Assembly: GCF_007741515.1 (NCBI RefSeq)
Contig: NZ_CP036263.1
Location: 3,087,178-3,151,177 of the forward strand
Source of the DNA: Adhaeretor mobilis
GTDB lineage: Bacteria > Planctomycetota > Planctomycetia > Pirellulales > Lacipirellulaceae
Reading direction: 5' to 3'
Length of the DNA stretch: 64,000 nt
Part shown: in pieces, positions 26,659 through 35,517 of the stretch
Numbering within the stretch: position 1 is the first letter of the stretch
How the letters are laid out: each line of letters opens with the position of its first letter
The notes under the pieces: model-generated
Seen by the model: only the letters and a program-made list of their open reading frames with translations
Databases searched by the model: none
Told to the model about the DNA's origin: nothing
Position numbers and translations under genes: made by a program

Positions 26659-27621
26659 ATGCGTCATTCAATTAGTACTCTTGCAGCGCTGGCTATTTGT
26701 GCGGCGATGTGTGCATTGATCTTGCCTGCGCCCGATTGCCAAGCCAAGGAGGATGCGGGGGATCCTGCGAAATTTCTTCCTGACGATGGAGTTGGGTTCA
26801 TCAACGACACCGCTGTCGGACGGCATGTCGGACAGCAGATCAATCGGCTGGTCAAGGGCGACGGACTGACCAAGTGCAGCGACTTGTTCGCTCAACTTGA
26901 TAGAACGGCCTGCACGGTTTCATTATCACCCGTCAAGAAAGGACCCCGCCCGCTGCCAGAGCTCTATGTGGAAGCGTGCAAATCTACTGTGGCTATATTG
27001 ATTTCGCAAAAACACAACGGTCGCTGGCACATCACTTTTTGTGCAACGGGCTTCGTCGTTTCCGCCGACGGAGTCATTGCAACTAACTATCACGTTATTC
27101 CGGACAGTGACAACTACCTGTTCGCCATGACTTCCGATGGCCAGGTTCATCCGATCCAAGAAGTATTGGCTGGCAATAAATCGAACGACGTCGTCCTTTG
27201 CCGGATATCCTCCGACGCATTACAGGCATTCCCACTGCGTGAAGCGGCGCCGGTTGGATCAGCGATCCGAGTCATATCCAACCCCAAAGGACGGGTCAAT
27301 TCGCTCAGTGAAGGCATCATATCACGGCGATACGCAAGACCGCGCGGAAAGCAACCTCCCCAGGTCGATGAAGGCGACGAGAAAAAGGCCCCGGTCGAAA
27401 TCCGTGCCGCAACGCGTTGGGTTACTGTCACCGCAGATTTTGGTCGCGGATCGAGCGGCGCGCCGGTGTTGGATCGATCCGGAAACGTCGTCGCTATGGC
27501 GAGATCGACCGACGCCGTCGAAGTAGGAGTCGATCCGCGAAAAAGCGTCCAAATGGTTTTCCGCGATTGCGTTCCCGCCGAGGTTATCTTGGAGTTGATC
27601 GAGAAGCCGGGGAAGCCTTGA
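26659..27621 (+). CDS. Secreted trypsin-like serine protease
   Basis: A 320-residue protein with a signal peptide (cleavage near CQAKED) and a chymotrypsin-fold domain from about residue 105. Catalytic residues are visible: His in TNYHVIPD, Asp in NKSNDVVLCRI and Ser in GRGSSGAPVLD. There is no C-terminal PDZ domain, unlike HtrA. The N-terminal 100 residues (FLPDDGVGFINDTAVGRHVG) are an unassigned pro- or regulatory region. The start is ATG 26659, preceded by AAAGGA; a TTG directly before it is in frame. Its substrate is unknown. Confidence 0.85.
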   Translation: MRHSISTLAALAICAAMCALILPAPDCQAKEDAGDPAKFLPDDGVGFINDTAVGRHVGQQINRLVKGDGLTKCSDLFAQLDRTACTVSLSPVKKGPRPLPELYVEACKSTVAILISQKHNGRWHITFCATGFVVSADGVIATNYHVIPDSDNYLFAMTSDGQVHPIQEVLAGNKSNDVVLCRISSDALQAFPLREAAPVGSAIRVISNPKGRVNSLSEGIISRRYARPRGKQPPQVDEGDEKKAPVEIRAATRWVTVTADFGRGSSGAPVLDRSGNVVAMARSTDAVEVGVDPRKSVQMVFRDCVPAEVILELIEKPGKP

Positions 27622-27686
27622 CTTCGTTGTCTCACTGACCAGCATCAAATTCTTGCACCACCTCTCCTGAAGGTTTGGGGCAGGGA

Positions 27687-27795
27687 ACACTTGCCATCGA
27701 GGCAGTCTCCTTCGCTTGGGGTGGAAAAGTTCGTCAAAACAATTCCTACCAAGCAGGGGCTGCCCATTTAAGTGCGCAACTATTAGGACGTTATC
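27687..27795 (-). mobile_element. Solo left end of an IS256-family element
   Basis: On the minus strand this matches the left end of the IS256 element at 61534: GATAACGTCC at the outer edge (27795), then TAGTTGCGCACTTAAATGGG, CAGCCCCTGCTTGGTAGG and the transposase start ATGGCAAGTGT. Only the terminal repeat, leader and first codons of the transposase remain; the rest of the element and its other end are gone. Confidence 0.75.
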
Positions 27796-27839
27796 TCAGG
27801 CTCCCCTTTTTGCCTCCCTCGCGGACATCAATCAAAACC

Positions 27840-28037
27840 TTAATCTCTTGCTGTCCCCAGTTCATCTGTTTCCAGTTTATTTGACCGCCGTTTATTTGAC
27901 CCCAGTTCGTGTACTGTCACTTCTCCGGTGTTAAAATTCTCTCGACTAGGTACCACGACTTCCTGAGATCCAGTACACCCAATTGATAGTGAAGCTAGTG
28001 TCAGCAATGGCAATATGATTCTCCTCATCTCATTCAT
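27840..28037 (-). CDS. Short lipoprotein, probably truncated
   Basis: 65 residues: a clear lipoprotein signal (MRRIILPLLTLASLSIGC, start ATG 28028 or 28037) followed by about 40 polar residues without a domain. In planctomycetes a DUF1559 gene is often followed by a lipoprotein with a carboxypeptidase-regulatory-like fold. This one follows the DUF1559 gene on the same strand but lacks that fold. The coding end overlaps a small direct repeat (GTTTATTTGACC twice near 27876-27902), consistent with loss of the 3' part. Confidence 0.4.
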   Translation of the reverse strand: MNEMRRIILPLLTLASLSIGCTGSQEVVVPSRENFNTGEVTVHELGSNKRRSNKLETDELGTARD

Positions 28038-28190
28038 CCTAAAATTTGAGATTGCTCAAAAGCAGTGCAATCATTACTGAAAAGTTACTGGTAGCGGGGA
28101 ATACGAAAACCGGTGAGAAGAGGGTGCAATGACTCCAGGCAACAACTAAGTAGGAAGGCTAAACAACACGGCTATTTTTTGCAGGCTCGT

Positions 28191-29192
28191 CTAATCCAAG
28201 GAAGCAGAGGTACCATCACCCATGCCTGACAAATTACGCATCGTAGTCGTATCCGCGTCTTCGGGTACAGTACCAGCCGAGCCATCGGCGCGGGCGAAGA
28301 TTACGGCACCGGGGTGATTTGAATTAAATGAACGAAGTTCTATAGTAGAACTTCCTTCACTTCCCCAATACCACATAGGTAAGTTCACTGTCCCAATCCA
28401 TGAATAAACTACCCCGTTTCCTCCAGCACCCAACCACCCAGAATTCTGCCCCACAATCTCTCCAAAAAGAAGCGTGTTGCTTGCTCCATCAGAGATGTTC
28501 GCAAATTTGGTCTTAGTCCGATTTCCTAATATTCCTTCGTGACTACTCCACACATTTTTGCTGCCTTGAATATCTCCCACCACACCTGCAACACCCGAGT
28601 AGTTTTTCACTCCGAAACTGACACCAAACTCATCATTATCAAAAAATCTTATGTTCACCCACTGGGTCGAAGAGGACGTGCTGTTCGGTCCCTTCCCAGC
28701 CATCCCTACGAGAGCTACGACCCCTTCGATGGTATCCGATGGACATTCGAAGGCAGGAATTTTGAACTGCGAAACAAAGCGCGTATTAAATTCGCTATTC
28801 CCCAAGGGGTCGTACTCCCACCATTCGCCTTCACCATGGTTATCATCCCCTAGTTGGTCAGGGCTCAAACTTGGCTCGACGAGGTCGGCGACATTGCTCA
28901 TTTCGATGAAAGGAAGAAGATGACAAAGTACTCCCAATCTCTGTGGCTCGACACCTGGTTCGTTGTTGATTCCATTTTCAAGCATTCCTGGTGGAAAATT
29001 GCCGTGCGTGGACTCATAGGTTAAAGCTGCCAACGCGATCTGCTTGATGTTGTTTATGCACTGCGTACGACGTGCGGCTTCACGAGCCGCCTGCACAGCC
29101 GGCAACAGCAGGCCAACCAGGACGCCAATGATGGCAATCACGACAAGTAACTCAACGAGCGTGAAAGCAGCCCGTTTTGGTAAGTGTTTCAT
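28191..29192 (-). CDS. DUF1559 pseudopilin-like protein
   Basis: About 333 residues, typical length. The N-terminal type IV pilin-like signal reads AAFTLVELLVVIAIIGVL, with Glu five residues after the cleavage site. The planctomycete signature VQAAREAARRTQCINNIKQI follows, then the DUF1559 body with conserved FPPG and a C-terminal region including LLFGEIVGQNSG and NSNHPGAVIFARADGS. The product is expected to be processed by a prepilin peptidase and located at the cell envelope; the family's function is unknown. ATG 29192 (MKHLPKR) is the more likely start, with ATG 29210 also possible. Confidence 0.88.
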   Translation of the reverse strand: MKHLPKRAAFTLVELLVVIAIIGVLVGLLLPAVQAAREAARRTQCINNIKQIALAALTYESTHGNFPPGMLENGINNEPGVEPQRLGVLCHLLPFIEMSNVADLVEPSLSPDQLGDDNHGEGEWWEYDPLGNSEFNTRFVSQFKIPAFECPSDTIEGVVALVGMAGKGPNSTSSSTQWVNIRFFDNDEFGVSFGVKNYSGVAGVVGDIQGSKNVWSSHEGILGNRTKTKFANISDGASNTLLFGEIVGQNSGWLGAGGNGVVYSWIGTVNLPMWYWGSEGSSTIELRSFNSNHPGAVIFARADGSAGTVPEDADTTTMRNLSGMGDGTSASLD

Positions 29193-29367
29193 AACTAAAG
29201 GGACATCCATTGAAAGCTAGCAGAACTATTGGTAAACGTTTCCGTCGGCAAAGCAATCGCAAGTCGTAGGCGAGTAAGCTTGAGCGGCTTCGCGTGCAGT
29301 ACGCATGCCCTCGATTCCAGCGAAGGCTCAATAATTCGGCTCCTGAAGTTCCAAAAAAGGGGGGGGG

Positions 29368-30288
29368 CTAGGACACGTCCTTGTCCCGGCGGAAGAGTAG
29401 GCTCACCGTCCCAAGCATCAGCAGGATCCCTGTCGTCGGCTCAGGAACCGCGGTCGCGGTAGCTGATGAAGCGGCAGAGCCGTAGTTCGTTTGCCAATCT
29501 GCAAGAGAGCCGACACCTGGATCACGCTGCCAGACGAGAAAGTCGGCACCGTCGACATCCCCATCTTCGTCGAAGTCGCCGGCAAAGCCAGACCCAGACA
29601 ATGAATAACTGATACCGCTGTAGGCGGTGGGTGTGCTGAACAAAGCGGTAAAAACGTTTTCCACATACACTTCAAGATCATCGCCTGCGGCTAGTGTGAC
29701 ACTGCCAAGGGGCATCTGCCAGGCTCCGACCCCATTTAATCGTACCGATTCAAACTCATCCAACGGGCCGTTTGCAAACACTGGGTGATCTTGAACGGCG
29801 GTGTTGTTATCCGGAATCGGAATCATACTGGTCGACGAAAGCCCCGCAGCCAAATTTTGACCGCGATGATGCCCATATGCTGTGAAGATGAAGTTGACAT
29901 CGTAGGTCCCTGCGGCCAAGCCCGGGACTGTGGTAACAATCTGAGGATCTTCAATCTGGCCAGAGCCTATCTGAGGTTCAGGAAGTGGACCAAATGTCGC
30001 ATCAGCCCTAAATCCTCCACCATTAGGAACAGGGTTCCCACCTGGGGTGGTTCGCAGCGAGTATGTACCGTCTCCGGTTTCGTTTGATCCGTCAAACCAA
30101 AGCCCAATTATTGATCCATTGCCATTGCTATCAGCAGTGTCGCCGGTCCACGGGTCGCCGCTTCCGTCCGACAAAGCTGTATTGGCTAGAGTGGCACCGA
30201 CAAAGGTACCCTGAATGGTATCCGCATTTGCTGTGGCGACTAACAGCGTACAAGCGGCAATAAACACGAACAATTTGGAAAATTCCAT
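29368..30288 (-). CDS. PEP-CTERM secreted protein with dockerin-like repeat
   Basis: 306 residues from ATG 30288. It has a signal peptide (MEFSKLFVFIAACTLLVATANA), then ADTIQGTFVGATLANTALSD, a beta-rich body, a dockerin-like calcium motif (DFDEDGDVDGADFLVWQRD) and a PEP-CTERM tail (AVPEPTTGILLMLG, hydrophobic stretch, RRDK). It is exported and probably sorted by an exosortase system. The start of the mature protein (ADTIQGT) is shared with the gene at 32218, so the two are paralogues. The frame is open further upstream to 30486 without signal-like sequence. A run of nine G preceded by six A lies just past its stop. Confidence 0.8.
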   Translation of the reverse strand: MEFSKLFVFIAACTLLVATANADTIQGTFVGATLANTALSDGSGDPWTGDTADSNGNGSIIGLWFDGSNETGDGTYSLRTTPGGNPVPNGGGFRADATFGPLPEPQIGSGQIEDPQIVTTVPGLAAGTYDVNFIFTAYGHHRGQNLAAGLSSTSMIPIPDNNTAVQDHPVFANGPLDEFESVRLNGVGAWQMPLGSVTLAAGDDLEVYVENVFTALFSTPTAYSGISYSLSGSGFAGDFDEDGDVDGADFLVWQRDPGVGSLADWQTNYGSAASSATATAVPEPTTGILLMLGTVSLLFRRDKDVS

Positions 30289-30546
30289 TTCACTGTTCCC
30301 ATGAACTAAGTGGTTAAAAAAACATAAAAACGGCTTCGTCAGTAGGTAAAAATCCTCAATAGTTCCTGAATTCTCCCCCTCTTGGAAGTATGCAAGAACA
30401 AATATTTGTCGAGCTATAACAAAAGCAACCTCAGCAGTACGACCTCCACAATCACCTGAACATGGAATTCTCCACGACATGCCCAATTCTCACCACGGGC
30501 AGTATCCTGCTGAACTCAAGCAAGCCACGCTAAAATATGCGGGGGT

Positions 30547-30585
30547 CAGAGGAAACCAGGTGACCATGCGTTGCTTGGTCCTCTG
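30547..30585 (-). terminator. Hairpin downstream of the repeat-rich PEP-CTERM gene
   Basis: CAGAGGA (30547-30553) pairs with TCCTCTG (30579-30585), extended inward by CCA/TGG. It lies about 65 bases beyond the stop at 30650. There is no long T-run directly after it, so its role as terminator is tentative. Confidence 0.3.
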
Positions 30586-30649
30586 CGAAATTCATGATTC
30601 AGTCTGATTTATCCTCCATACGAGGCGAAGGCTGTCGGCCCTGCTGTGA

Positions 30650-31918
30650 TTAGCGACGACGGACTACGGCCAGGGCGAGACCACTCAGGCCGAGCAGTGC
30701 CAGTGATCCAGGCTCGGGGACAATGGTTACGGTTAAGCCCCCGGAGAAAAAGTCTCTGGTATCTCTCTCATCGACTTGGATACCTGTCGCAAACAGATCG
30801 ACATCAATTGATGAGCCGTCTTGCAAGATCCCAGTTAGCTTAGCGCCACCGCGGTCGGTGATGGGCTGCAAACCAGAGCCAGCGATCGGGACGCCGTCGA
30901 TGAAGAACGCGGTTCCTGTGAAGTTGGTGTCACCCGAGCTTCTAAAAATGTGGGAGGCGTCGAAAGTACCCCCGCTGATGCTGGTGGTGCCATCGTTGGT
31001 GAAGAAATCATCGAATTCGCCGCCGGTGATGGTGACCACACTGCCGGCGTTGGGATTGAAGCCATTGCCGAACGAGCCTCCATTGACAACAACTTCGCTG
31101 CCGCTTTCGGCGGAGAAATTAGCACCGAAGTCTCCCCCACCAATGTTAACGACGCTGCCATTTTTGGCCAAAACTTGGCTGAAGTCGCCGCCCGCAATAG
31201 CAAGATCGTTGCTAGTCACAATAAGGTTGGTCCCGAATGATCCCCCGCTTATGTTTACGCTGGCAGTACCCGAAATCTTGCCGTTTAACGAAAACATTCC
31301 GCCGCTGACGGTGACATTGCTGCCAGATTCGAACTCCCAGAGAGTGCCAAACATGGTCGACGCTCCGCTGATATTGACAACACTGCCTGCTTTGGCATCA
31401 AAATTACTGCCCAGATCGCCACCCGTAATAGTAAAAACACTACCGTCTTCCGCATCCATGTGCTGAGAGACAACGCCGGCGCTAATGTGGGCCGTACCAA
31501 ACACATTAGATGAGGTGCCAATAAAGCCGCCACTCATATTGAGGGTGCTGTTGGCATCGATATCGACAGTTCCCAGTATCGTGCCGGAGATGAGATTGAC
31601 TTCGGAGTTAAAAAAATCTTGGCCGTAGTTGAGCTCGCTGCCAGCATACAAGTTGGCTTCGACGTAGTTGTAGTCGCGGCCATTTCCGCCGATTGCAGAA
31701 CCGGCGTTGAAATTGATCTGGGTGAGTGTCGCACCCGTGACGTCGCCAAAGTGCCCGGTAGGGTCCGCATCGGCGGGGAAGTTGTATACGGTGCCAAATA
31801 ACCCCGGGTCCGAAGGTACGCCGTCATTCAGCTGAGCTTGCACGTCAGTGATGGGGGCTATCGATATAAGGGCACTAGCGATAGCGGCAATTAGCAAGGA
31901 ATACGTAGGTTTATTCAT
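30650..31918 (-). CDS. PEP-CTERM secreted protein with short Gly-rich beta-helix-like repeats
   Basis: 422 residues from ATG 31918 (AGAGAG upstream). It has a signal peptide (MNKPTYSLLIAAIASALIS, cleavage near VQAQ). About a dozen modules of some 18-22 residues follow, built on a GSxVxIxGGxF pattern (for example GSVVNIGGGDFGANF, GSVVTITGGEFDD, TTSISGGTFDAS). Such repeats usually build a right-handed beta-helix. The C-terminus is PEP-CTERM (VPEPGSLALLGLSGLALAVV then RRR). It is probably a surface or matrix protein. The repeats leave a long open antisense frame at 30723-31466, which is a composition artefact. Confidence 0.82.
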   Translation of the reverse strand: MNKPTYSLLIAAIASALISIAPITDVQAQLNDGVPSDPGLFGTVYNFPADADPTGHFGDVTGATLTQINFNAGSAIGGNGRDYNYVEANLYAGSELNYGQDFFNSEVNLISGTILGTVDIDANSTLNMSGGFIGTSSNVFGTAHISAGVVSQHMDAEDGSVFTITGGDLGSNFDAKAGSVVNISGASTMFGTLWEFESGSNVTVSGGMFSLNGKISGTASVNISGGSFGTNLIVTSNDLAIAGGDFSQVLAKNGSVVNIGGGDFGANFSAESGSEVVVNGGSFGNGFNPNAGSVVTITGGEFDDFFTNDGTTSISGGTFDASHIFRSSGDTNFTGTAFFIDGVPIAGSGLQPITDRGGAKLTGILQDGSSIDVDLFATGIQVDERDTRDFFSGGLTVTIVPEPGSLALLGLSGLALAVVRRR

Positions 31919-32101
31919 GAGTTCTCTCTTCGCTCGATTGTTATCTACAGTGGCGCTGCCTATTTGTGTTCCGATCGTCATCTTCCGACGCAAGCGAACG
32001 CAATAAACTTCCAACAATTTTTCATCTCAAAGAATCTCGTACAGAATCTCGTTGGCAATACTCTGTCTCATCAGACGCTGCGTGCAAAAAACGAATTTAG
32101 T

Positions 32102-32131
32102 CGGGAGCGTTTCTAAGCCGAAACGCTCCCG
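32102..32131. repeat. Perfect 12-bp hairpin
   Basis: CGGGAGCGTTTC (32102-32113) and GAAACGCTCCCG (32120-32131) pair perfectly around a 6-base loop. There is no T-run on either side. It lies about 185 bases upstream of the repeat-rich gene's start and beyond the terminator of the 32218 gene. Confidence 0.6.
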
Positions 32132-32146
32132 GACCATGGAAGAATC

Positions 32147-32185
32147 AAAAAATAGCGAGTTGAGTCTGGATGACTCAACTCGCTA
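32147..32185 (-). terminator. Intrinsic terminator of the 32218 PEP-CTERM gene
   Basis: TAGCGAGTTGAGTC (32153-32166) pairs perfectly with GACTCAACTCGCTA (32172-32185): a 14-bp stem and a 5-base loop. On the minus strand the stem is followed at once by TTTTTT, the classic rho-independent form. It is 33 bases after the stop at 32218. Confidence 0.85.
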
Positions 32186-32217
32186 GTCAAGTCTATCGTA
32201 GCCTGAACAGGTATTGT

Positions 32218-32850
32218 CTAGCGACGGCGACGGCTCAAAATGCTACCCATCGCAGCCAAGCCGAGCAGTGACAATGAACTCGGCTCTGGAACTGCTAGAA
32301 GCGTAACAGCGTGGTACCCGAACCATTGACTGAACTGCCCATTTTCAACTCCTTCGGCAACAAAGACACTAATTTCCCCGTTTGAGTCCACTGTTACTTC
32401 ACCCAAGTTAAAATCATATAAGCTACGAGGGCTTATCCCCCCAGGTCCATCTGTAATTGCACCGTCCACAACACCAGCATTAGAGACTGGAACATCCGTC
32501 AACGAGCCCGCACTAAGTCCCACACTAAAATTGGTGTTGAAAAAGCTAAAATTCGAGTAGAGCACGGCCACTTCATATTTGTCTCCAGCGGTCAGGCTCC
32601 CGATCGTGGTGACAAGCGTATCAGTGGGAAAATTAGGATTTGCGGGGTGGTTATATCCACCGGGGGTACCGGCCAACGTGTCCGCAGAGGCAGACCAACC
32701 ACCAACTGCGGGGGTGTCGCCTCCTAAAGTCGCTGAGTTGCCGTTAGCGGCGTAAATGGTGCCCTGAATAGTATCCGCCGTTGCAGTTCCGGCAGTCATG
32801 AGTCCCACGCACGCAAGTGCAACAGCATTCAAAAAGTTCTTACAGCTCAT
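32218..32850 (-). CDS. PEP-CTERM secreted protein
   Basis: 210 residues. The start is ATG 32850 with GGAG nine bases upstream. The signal peptide (ALACVGLMTAGTATA) leads to ADTIQGTIYAANGN, a beta-rich body, then VPEPSSLSLLGLAAMGSIL and SRRRR, the PEP-CTERM sorting signal. The mature N-terminus matches that of the 29368 protein. No enzymatic motif. It is probably an extracellular or envelope structural protein handled by an exosortase. Confidence 0.82.
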   Translation of the reverse strand: MSCKNFLNAVALACVGLMTAGTATADTIQGTIYAANGNSATLGGDTPAVGGWSASADTLAGTPGGYNHPANPNFPTDTLVTTIGSLTAGDKYEVAVLYSNFSFFNTNFSVGLSAGSLTDVPVSNAGVVDGAITDGPGGISPRSLYDFNLGEVTVDSNGEISVFVAEGVENGQFSQWFGYHAVTLLAVPEPSSLSLLGLAAMGSILSRRRR

Positions 32851-33245
32851 TAGTCATCTCCAGTCATGTAAACAAAAAACAAGAAAACAAAAAAAGGTAC
32901 ACCGCGCCTGCAATCACTAAATCTGTTCGATCATCTGGCATCGCGAGAACCGCCTGCGAGTGACGTGCCTTAGAGAGAACGCCAATACTGTTGTACACCA
33001 GCGTTAACGCAACAATTTGCCTTCCCCTTTTTTCTCGCTGAACTAAGACTCCACCTCTACCAGACGCCGATTGTCATACTTAACAGAACTGTCGAGCTTA
33101 ACAAGACGGTGGTAGCAGAGCAAGAAAAACGACCTGTTTTCCGTCTATTTTAGTGCTCGTTGATGGTCATATTGGTGCAAGAGCGATCAGAAGATTCTTA
33201 GATATCGTCGCATCTACCGAATCATATGCGACAGGCGGGCCTACA
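32851..33245. other. Intergenic, no gene seen
   Basis: No coding frame supported. The last 60 bases (from about 33190) resemble the leader of the intact lrp gene (CCGAATCATATGCGAC against CCGAACAATGCGCGAC), so the decayed copy includes upstream sequence. Confidence 0.4.
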
Positions 33246-33314
33246 ATGAGTCTAGGCCGAACAGACTTCGGGATGCCCGCTGTGCTTCGGAATAATGCTC
33301 GGATACGCGGGTGA
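33246..33314 (+). pseudogene. Decayed 5' end of an Lrp/AsnC regulator gene
   Basis: The sequence aligns without gaps to the first 63 bases of the lrp-type gene at 23099, about 78 percent identical by eye, with almost all differences transitions (for example CTAGGCCGAACAGACTTCG against CTAGACCGAATAGACTTCG). The copy then stops at TGA after 22 codons and shows no further homology. It is a vestige of a second, related regulator in the same island. Confidence 0.7.
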
Positions 33315-33542
33315 ATGCCTAGGCAGCGGTAACCCACGGAAATTTCCCCAATCTCAGTACCCGCTACTCGAAGCCCTTCTTGGGCAGTCGCGGCAACTGC
33401 CAGGTGCGAAGACGCCCCGGAGGTTACAGCTGCCGATCGAGACCGCCGACCACTAGCAGGCACTTGGTCAGTATCGATGAGCCACTCGGCGACGGGACGC
33501 TCACAGACAAACGGAAAACCAATTATTTACTGGTGTTTGGCC

Positions 33543-34800
33543 GGCAGGGCAATCGCATCTAAATGACCGAATACATCGATCTCTGCGTAGAAGTCATTTC
33601 AGCGGTTGGGTCGGAATCTAACCGCCGATAGCATTTCTAGCACGGAGGTCGACGTATGGCGATTACAAAATCCCCTGTCATTCTTACACACTTCGAGGAA
33701 CTTACCGATCCTCGCATGGAACGGACCAAGCGACATCGGCTCAGCGACATCGTGGCTATCGCCTTGTGCGGCGCAATCTGTGGAGCCGACTCGTGGGCCG
33801 ATGTCGAGCGATTTGGCAACGAGAAGATCGACTGGTTCCGCACCTGGTTGCCTCTGGAGCATGGCATTCCCTCGCACGACACGTTGGGTCGCGTATTCTC
33901 GCTGCTGGACACCAAAGAATTCTACCACTGCCTAGCGAACTGGGTTGCCAGCCTGCAACTCGATCTGCAAGGCCAGACCGTGGCTATCGACGGCAAGACA
34001 CTTCGCCGGTCTTTCGACCAAGCGTCCGGCACAGGAGCCTTGCACCTGGTCAACGCGTGGGCCAGTGATCTTCATCTCTCGCTCGGACAACTCGCGACGG
34101 AGCAAAAGTCCAATGAAATCACTGCCGTACCACGGCTTTTGGAGATACTGGCCATCGAAGGGGCAGTCGTCACGCTCGACGCGATGCATTGCCAGAAGCA
34201 AACTGCTGAGAAGATTCGCCTAGCGGGTGCTGATTACGTTTTGCAAGTGAAAGGCAATCAAAAAAAGATGCATGAGCAACTGCTCCAGTTGTTCATTGAC
34301 TACGGCGATCAGGATTATCGTGGCGTGCGTCGGCATGTCACGGTGGAGAAGAATCACGGCCGCGATGAGCGTCGCGAGTATTACGTCGCTCCCGCGCCCC
34401 CAAAACTGTCTGAGCAGTGGCGTGACCTTCGCTCGGTTGGCATGGTTTTTCGCTATCGTAAATCGGGAGAGAAGCTGAGCGAAGAGACTTCCTTTTTCAT
34501 CAGCAGCCTGCCCCCCAAGGTCAGGTCCCTAGCAGGACATGTTCGTAACCATTGGAGTGTGGAGAACTCACTGCATTGGTCGCTGGATGTAACTTTTTCA
34601 GAAGATCAAAGCCGTCTTCGGAAAGGCAACGGCCAAGAAATCGCTGCCGGAATGCGTCGCTTGGCGCTCTCCATTCTCAAGCGAGACACTACGCTCAAAG
34701 AAAGCCTGCGCGGTAAACGACTCCGCGCAGGTTGGAATAACCAAACACTGCAAGCCATTCTCACGAGTATTCAAGCGTAATTAGATGCGATTGCCCTGCC
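33543..34800 (+). mobile_element. ISAs1-family insertion sequence
   Basis: A 1258-bp element bounded by perfect 20-bp inverted repeats: GGCAGGGCAATCGCATCTAA at 33543-33562 and its complement at 34781-34800. It contains one intact transposase gene. I see no matching target duplication in the flanks (left ...TGGTGTTTGGCC, right AATTGCCCGAGG), suggesting that rearrangement removed one flank after insertion. Confidence 0.88.
33656..34780 (+). CDS. ISAs1-family transposase
   Basis: 374 residues, full length for the family, starting at ATG 33656 with GGAGG seven bases upstream. Motifs: the N-terminal DUF4372-like LTDPRMERTKRHRLSDIVAI, the first catalytic Asp in VAIDGKTLRRSF, the second in VVTLDAMHCQKQTAEKI and the Glu region RNHWSVENSLHWSLDVTF. 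All three catalytic residues appear intact, so the element may still be active. A decayed distant relative lies at 39829-40408. Confidence 0.9.
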   Translation: MAITKSPVILTHFEELTDPRMERTKRHRLSDIVAIALCGAICGADSWADVERFGNEKIDWFRTWLPLEHGIPSHDTLGRVFSLLDTKEFYHCLANWVASLQLDLQGQTVAIDGKTLRRSFDQASGTGALHLVNAWASDLHLSLGQLATEQKSNEITAVPRLLEILAIEGAVVTLDAMHCQKQTAEKIRLAGADYVLQVKGNQKKMHEQLLQLFIDYGDQDYRGVRRHVTVEKNHGRDERREYYVAPAPPKLSEQWRDLRSVGMVFRYRKSGEKLSEETSFFISSLPPKVRSLAGHVRNHWSVENSLHWSLDVTFSEDQSRLRKGNGQEIAAGMRRLALSILKRDTTLKESLRGKRLRAGWNNQTLQAILTSIQA

Positions 34801-35232
34801 AATTGCCCGAGGCGGATCTCGGTACAGAGAAGAGGAGCCAGTCCTCCAGCAGGCTGGCAACCAATTCTTGTCGATAACTTTTTCATTGCTTCACTACCCA
34901 GACAAAGAATTGCGAAGCTATTTTCTCTTGCGAATCGCCGACGATACGCGTTTGGTGGCGGCCAAACTATCGCCACGTGCCAAACGCCCCAAACAGCGCG
35001 GCAGGACTTTTTCTGCATTTATGTCAATACCCGAGTTGAGTCTTTGGCGTTCGATGCGATCCTTTAGGGTAGTTCACGAGCACACAATGATGGTTGCGAC
35101 GGACGCAGTATCAGCGGTTCACTCACTTGCAGGAATCGCTCTTGGTAGTGGCGAACATTCAAAGTTGAACTGTTCATCTGGCAGCATTTAAAGAGTATTC
35201 AGTTGCGACAGCATCACTCGGAAGGGCAGACA
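34801..35232. other. Stretch without a supported gene
   Basis: Between the ISAs1 right end and the DUF1580 gene. Short frames on both strands lack recognisable domains; probably flanking island debris. Confidence 0.4.
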
Positions 35233-35517
35233 ATGAGTCGTCAATTTTCCCACGCAGAACCGCTCTTCCCCCTGAAGAATGCAGCCGACTACTTGCCACG
35301 GCGTGGGGGCAAGAAGACGCACTATTCAACGCTCTATCGCTGGGCAACCAAGGGGACCCGTGGCCGCATTCTTGAGTCGACAATGGTGGGGGGCGTACGG
35401 TACACCTCCATCGCAGCGCTAGAACGATTCATGGCAGCACGCACCCAGAGTCCAAGACCGGCTGAAGACGCCCTCGTCGACGCCGTGCAGCGTGCGCTCG
35501 ACGACGCGGGTCTCTAG
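35233..35517 (+). CDS. DUF1580 small protein, excisionase-like
   Basis: 94 residues from ATG 35233. The sequence FPLKNAADYLPRRGGKKTHYSTLYRWATKGTRG followed by GVRYTSIAALERFMAA resembles the MerR/excisionase-like helix-turn-helix of DUF1580 proteins, which in planctomycetes often lie next to phage-type integrases. Its 3' end overlaps the 3' end of the convergent integrase 2 by four bases. It may act as recombination directionality factor or as regulator for island B. Function is inferred from fold and position only. Confidence 0.72.
   Translation: MSRQFSHAEPLFPLKNAADYLPRRGGKKTHYSTLYRWATKGTRGRILESTMVGGVRYTSIAALERFMAARTQSPRPAEDALVDAVQRALDDAGL

Noticed and set aside
29359..29367. Run of nine G after six A as a phase-variation tract
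   Set aside because: It lies just beyond the stop codon of the PEP-CTERM gene, so length changes would not alter the protein.
30723..31466. 247-codon Pro/Leu-rich rightward protein
   Set aside because: Antisense to the repeat-rich PEP-CTERM gene; the open frame is a by-product of its Gly/Ser/Asn repeats.
33167..33463. 98-codon leftward frame
   Set aside because: Runs antisense through the lrp vestige; no domain and no start signal.
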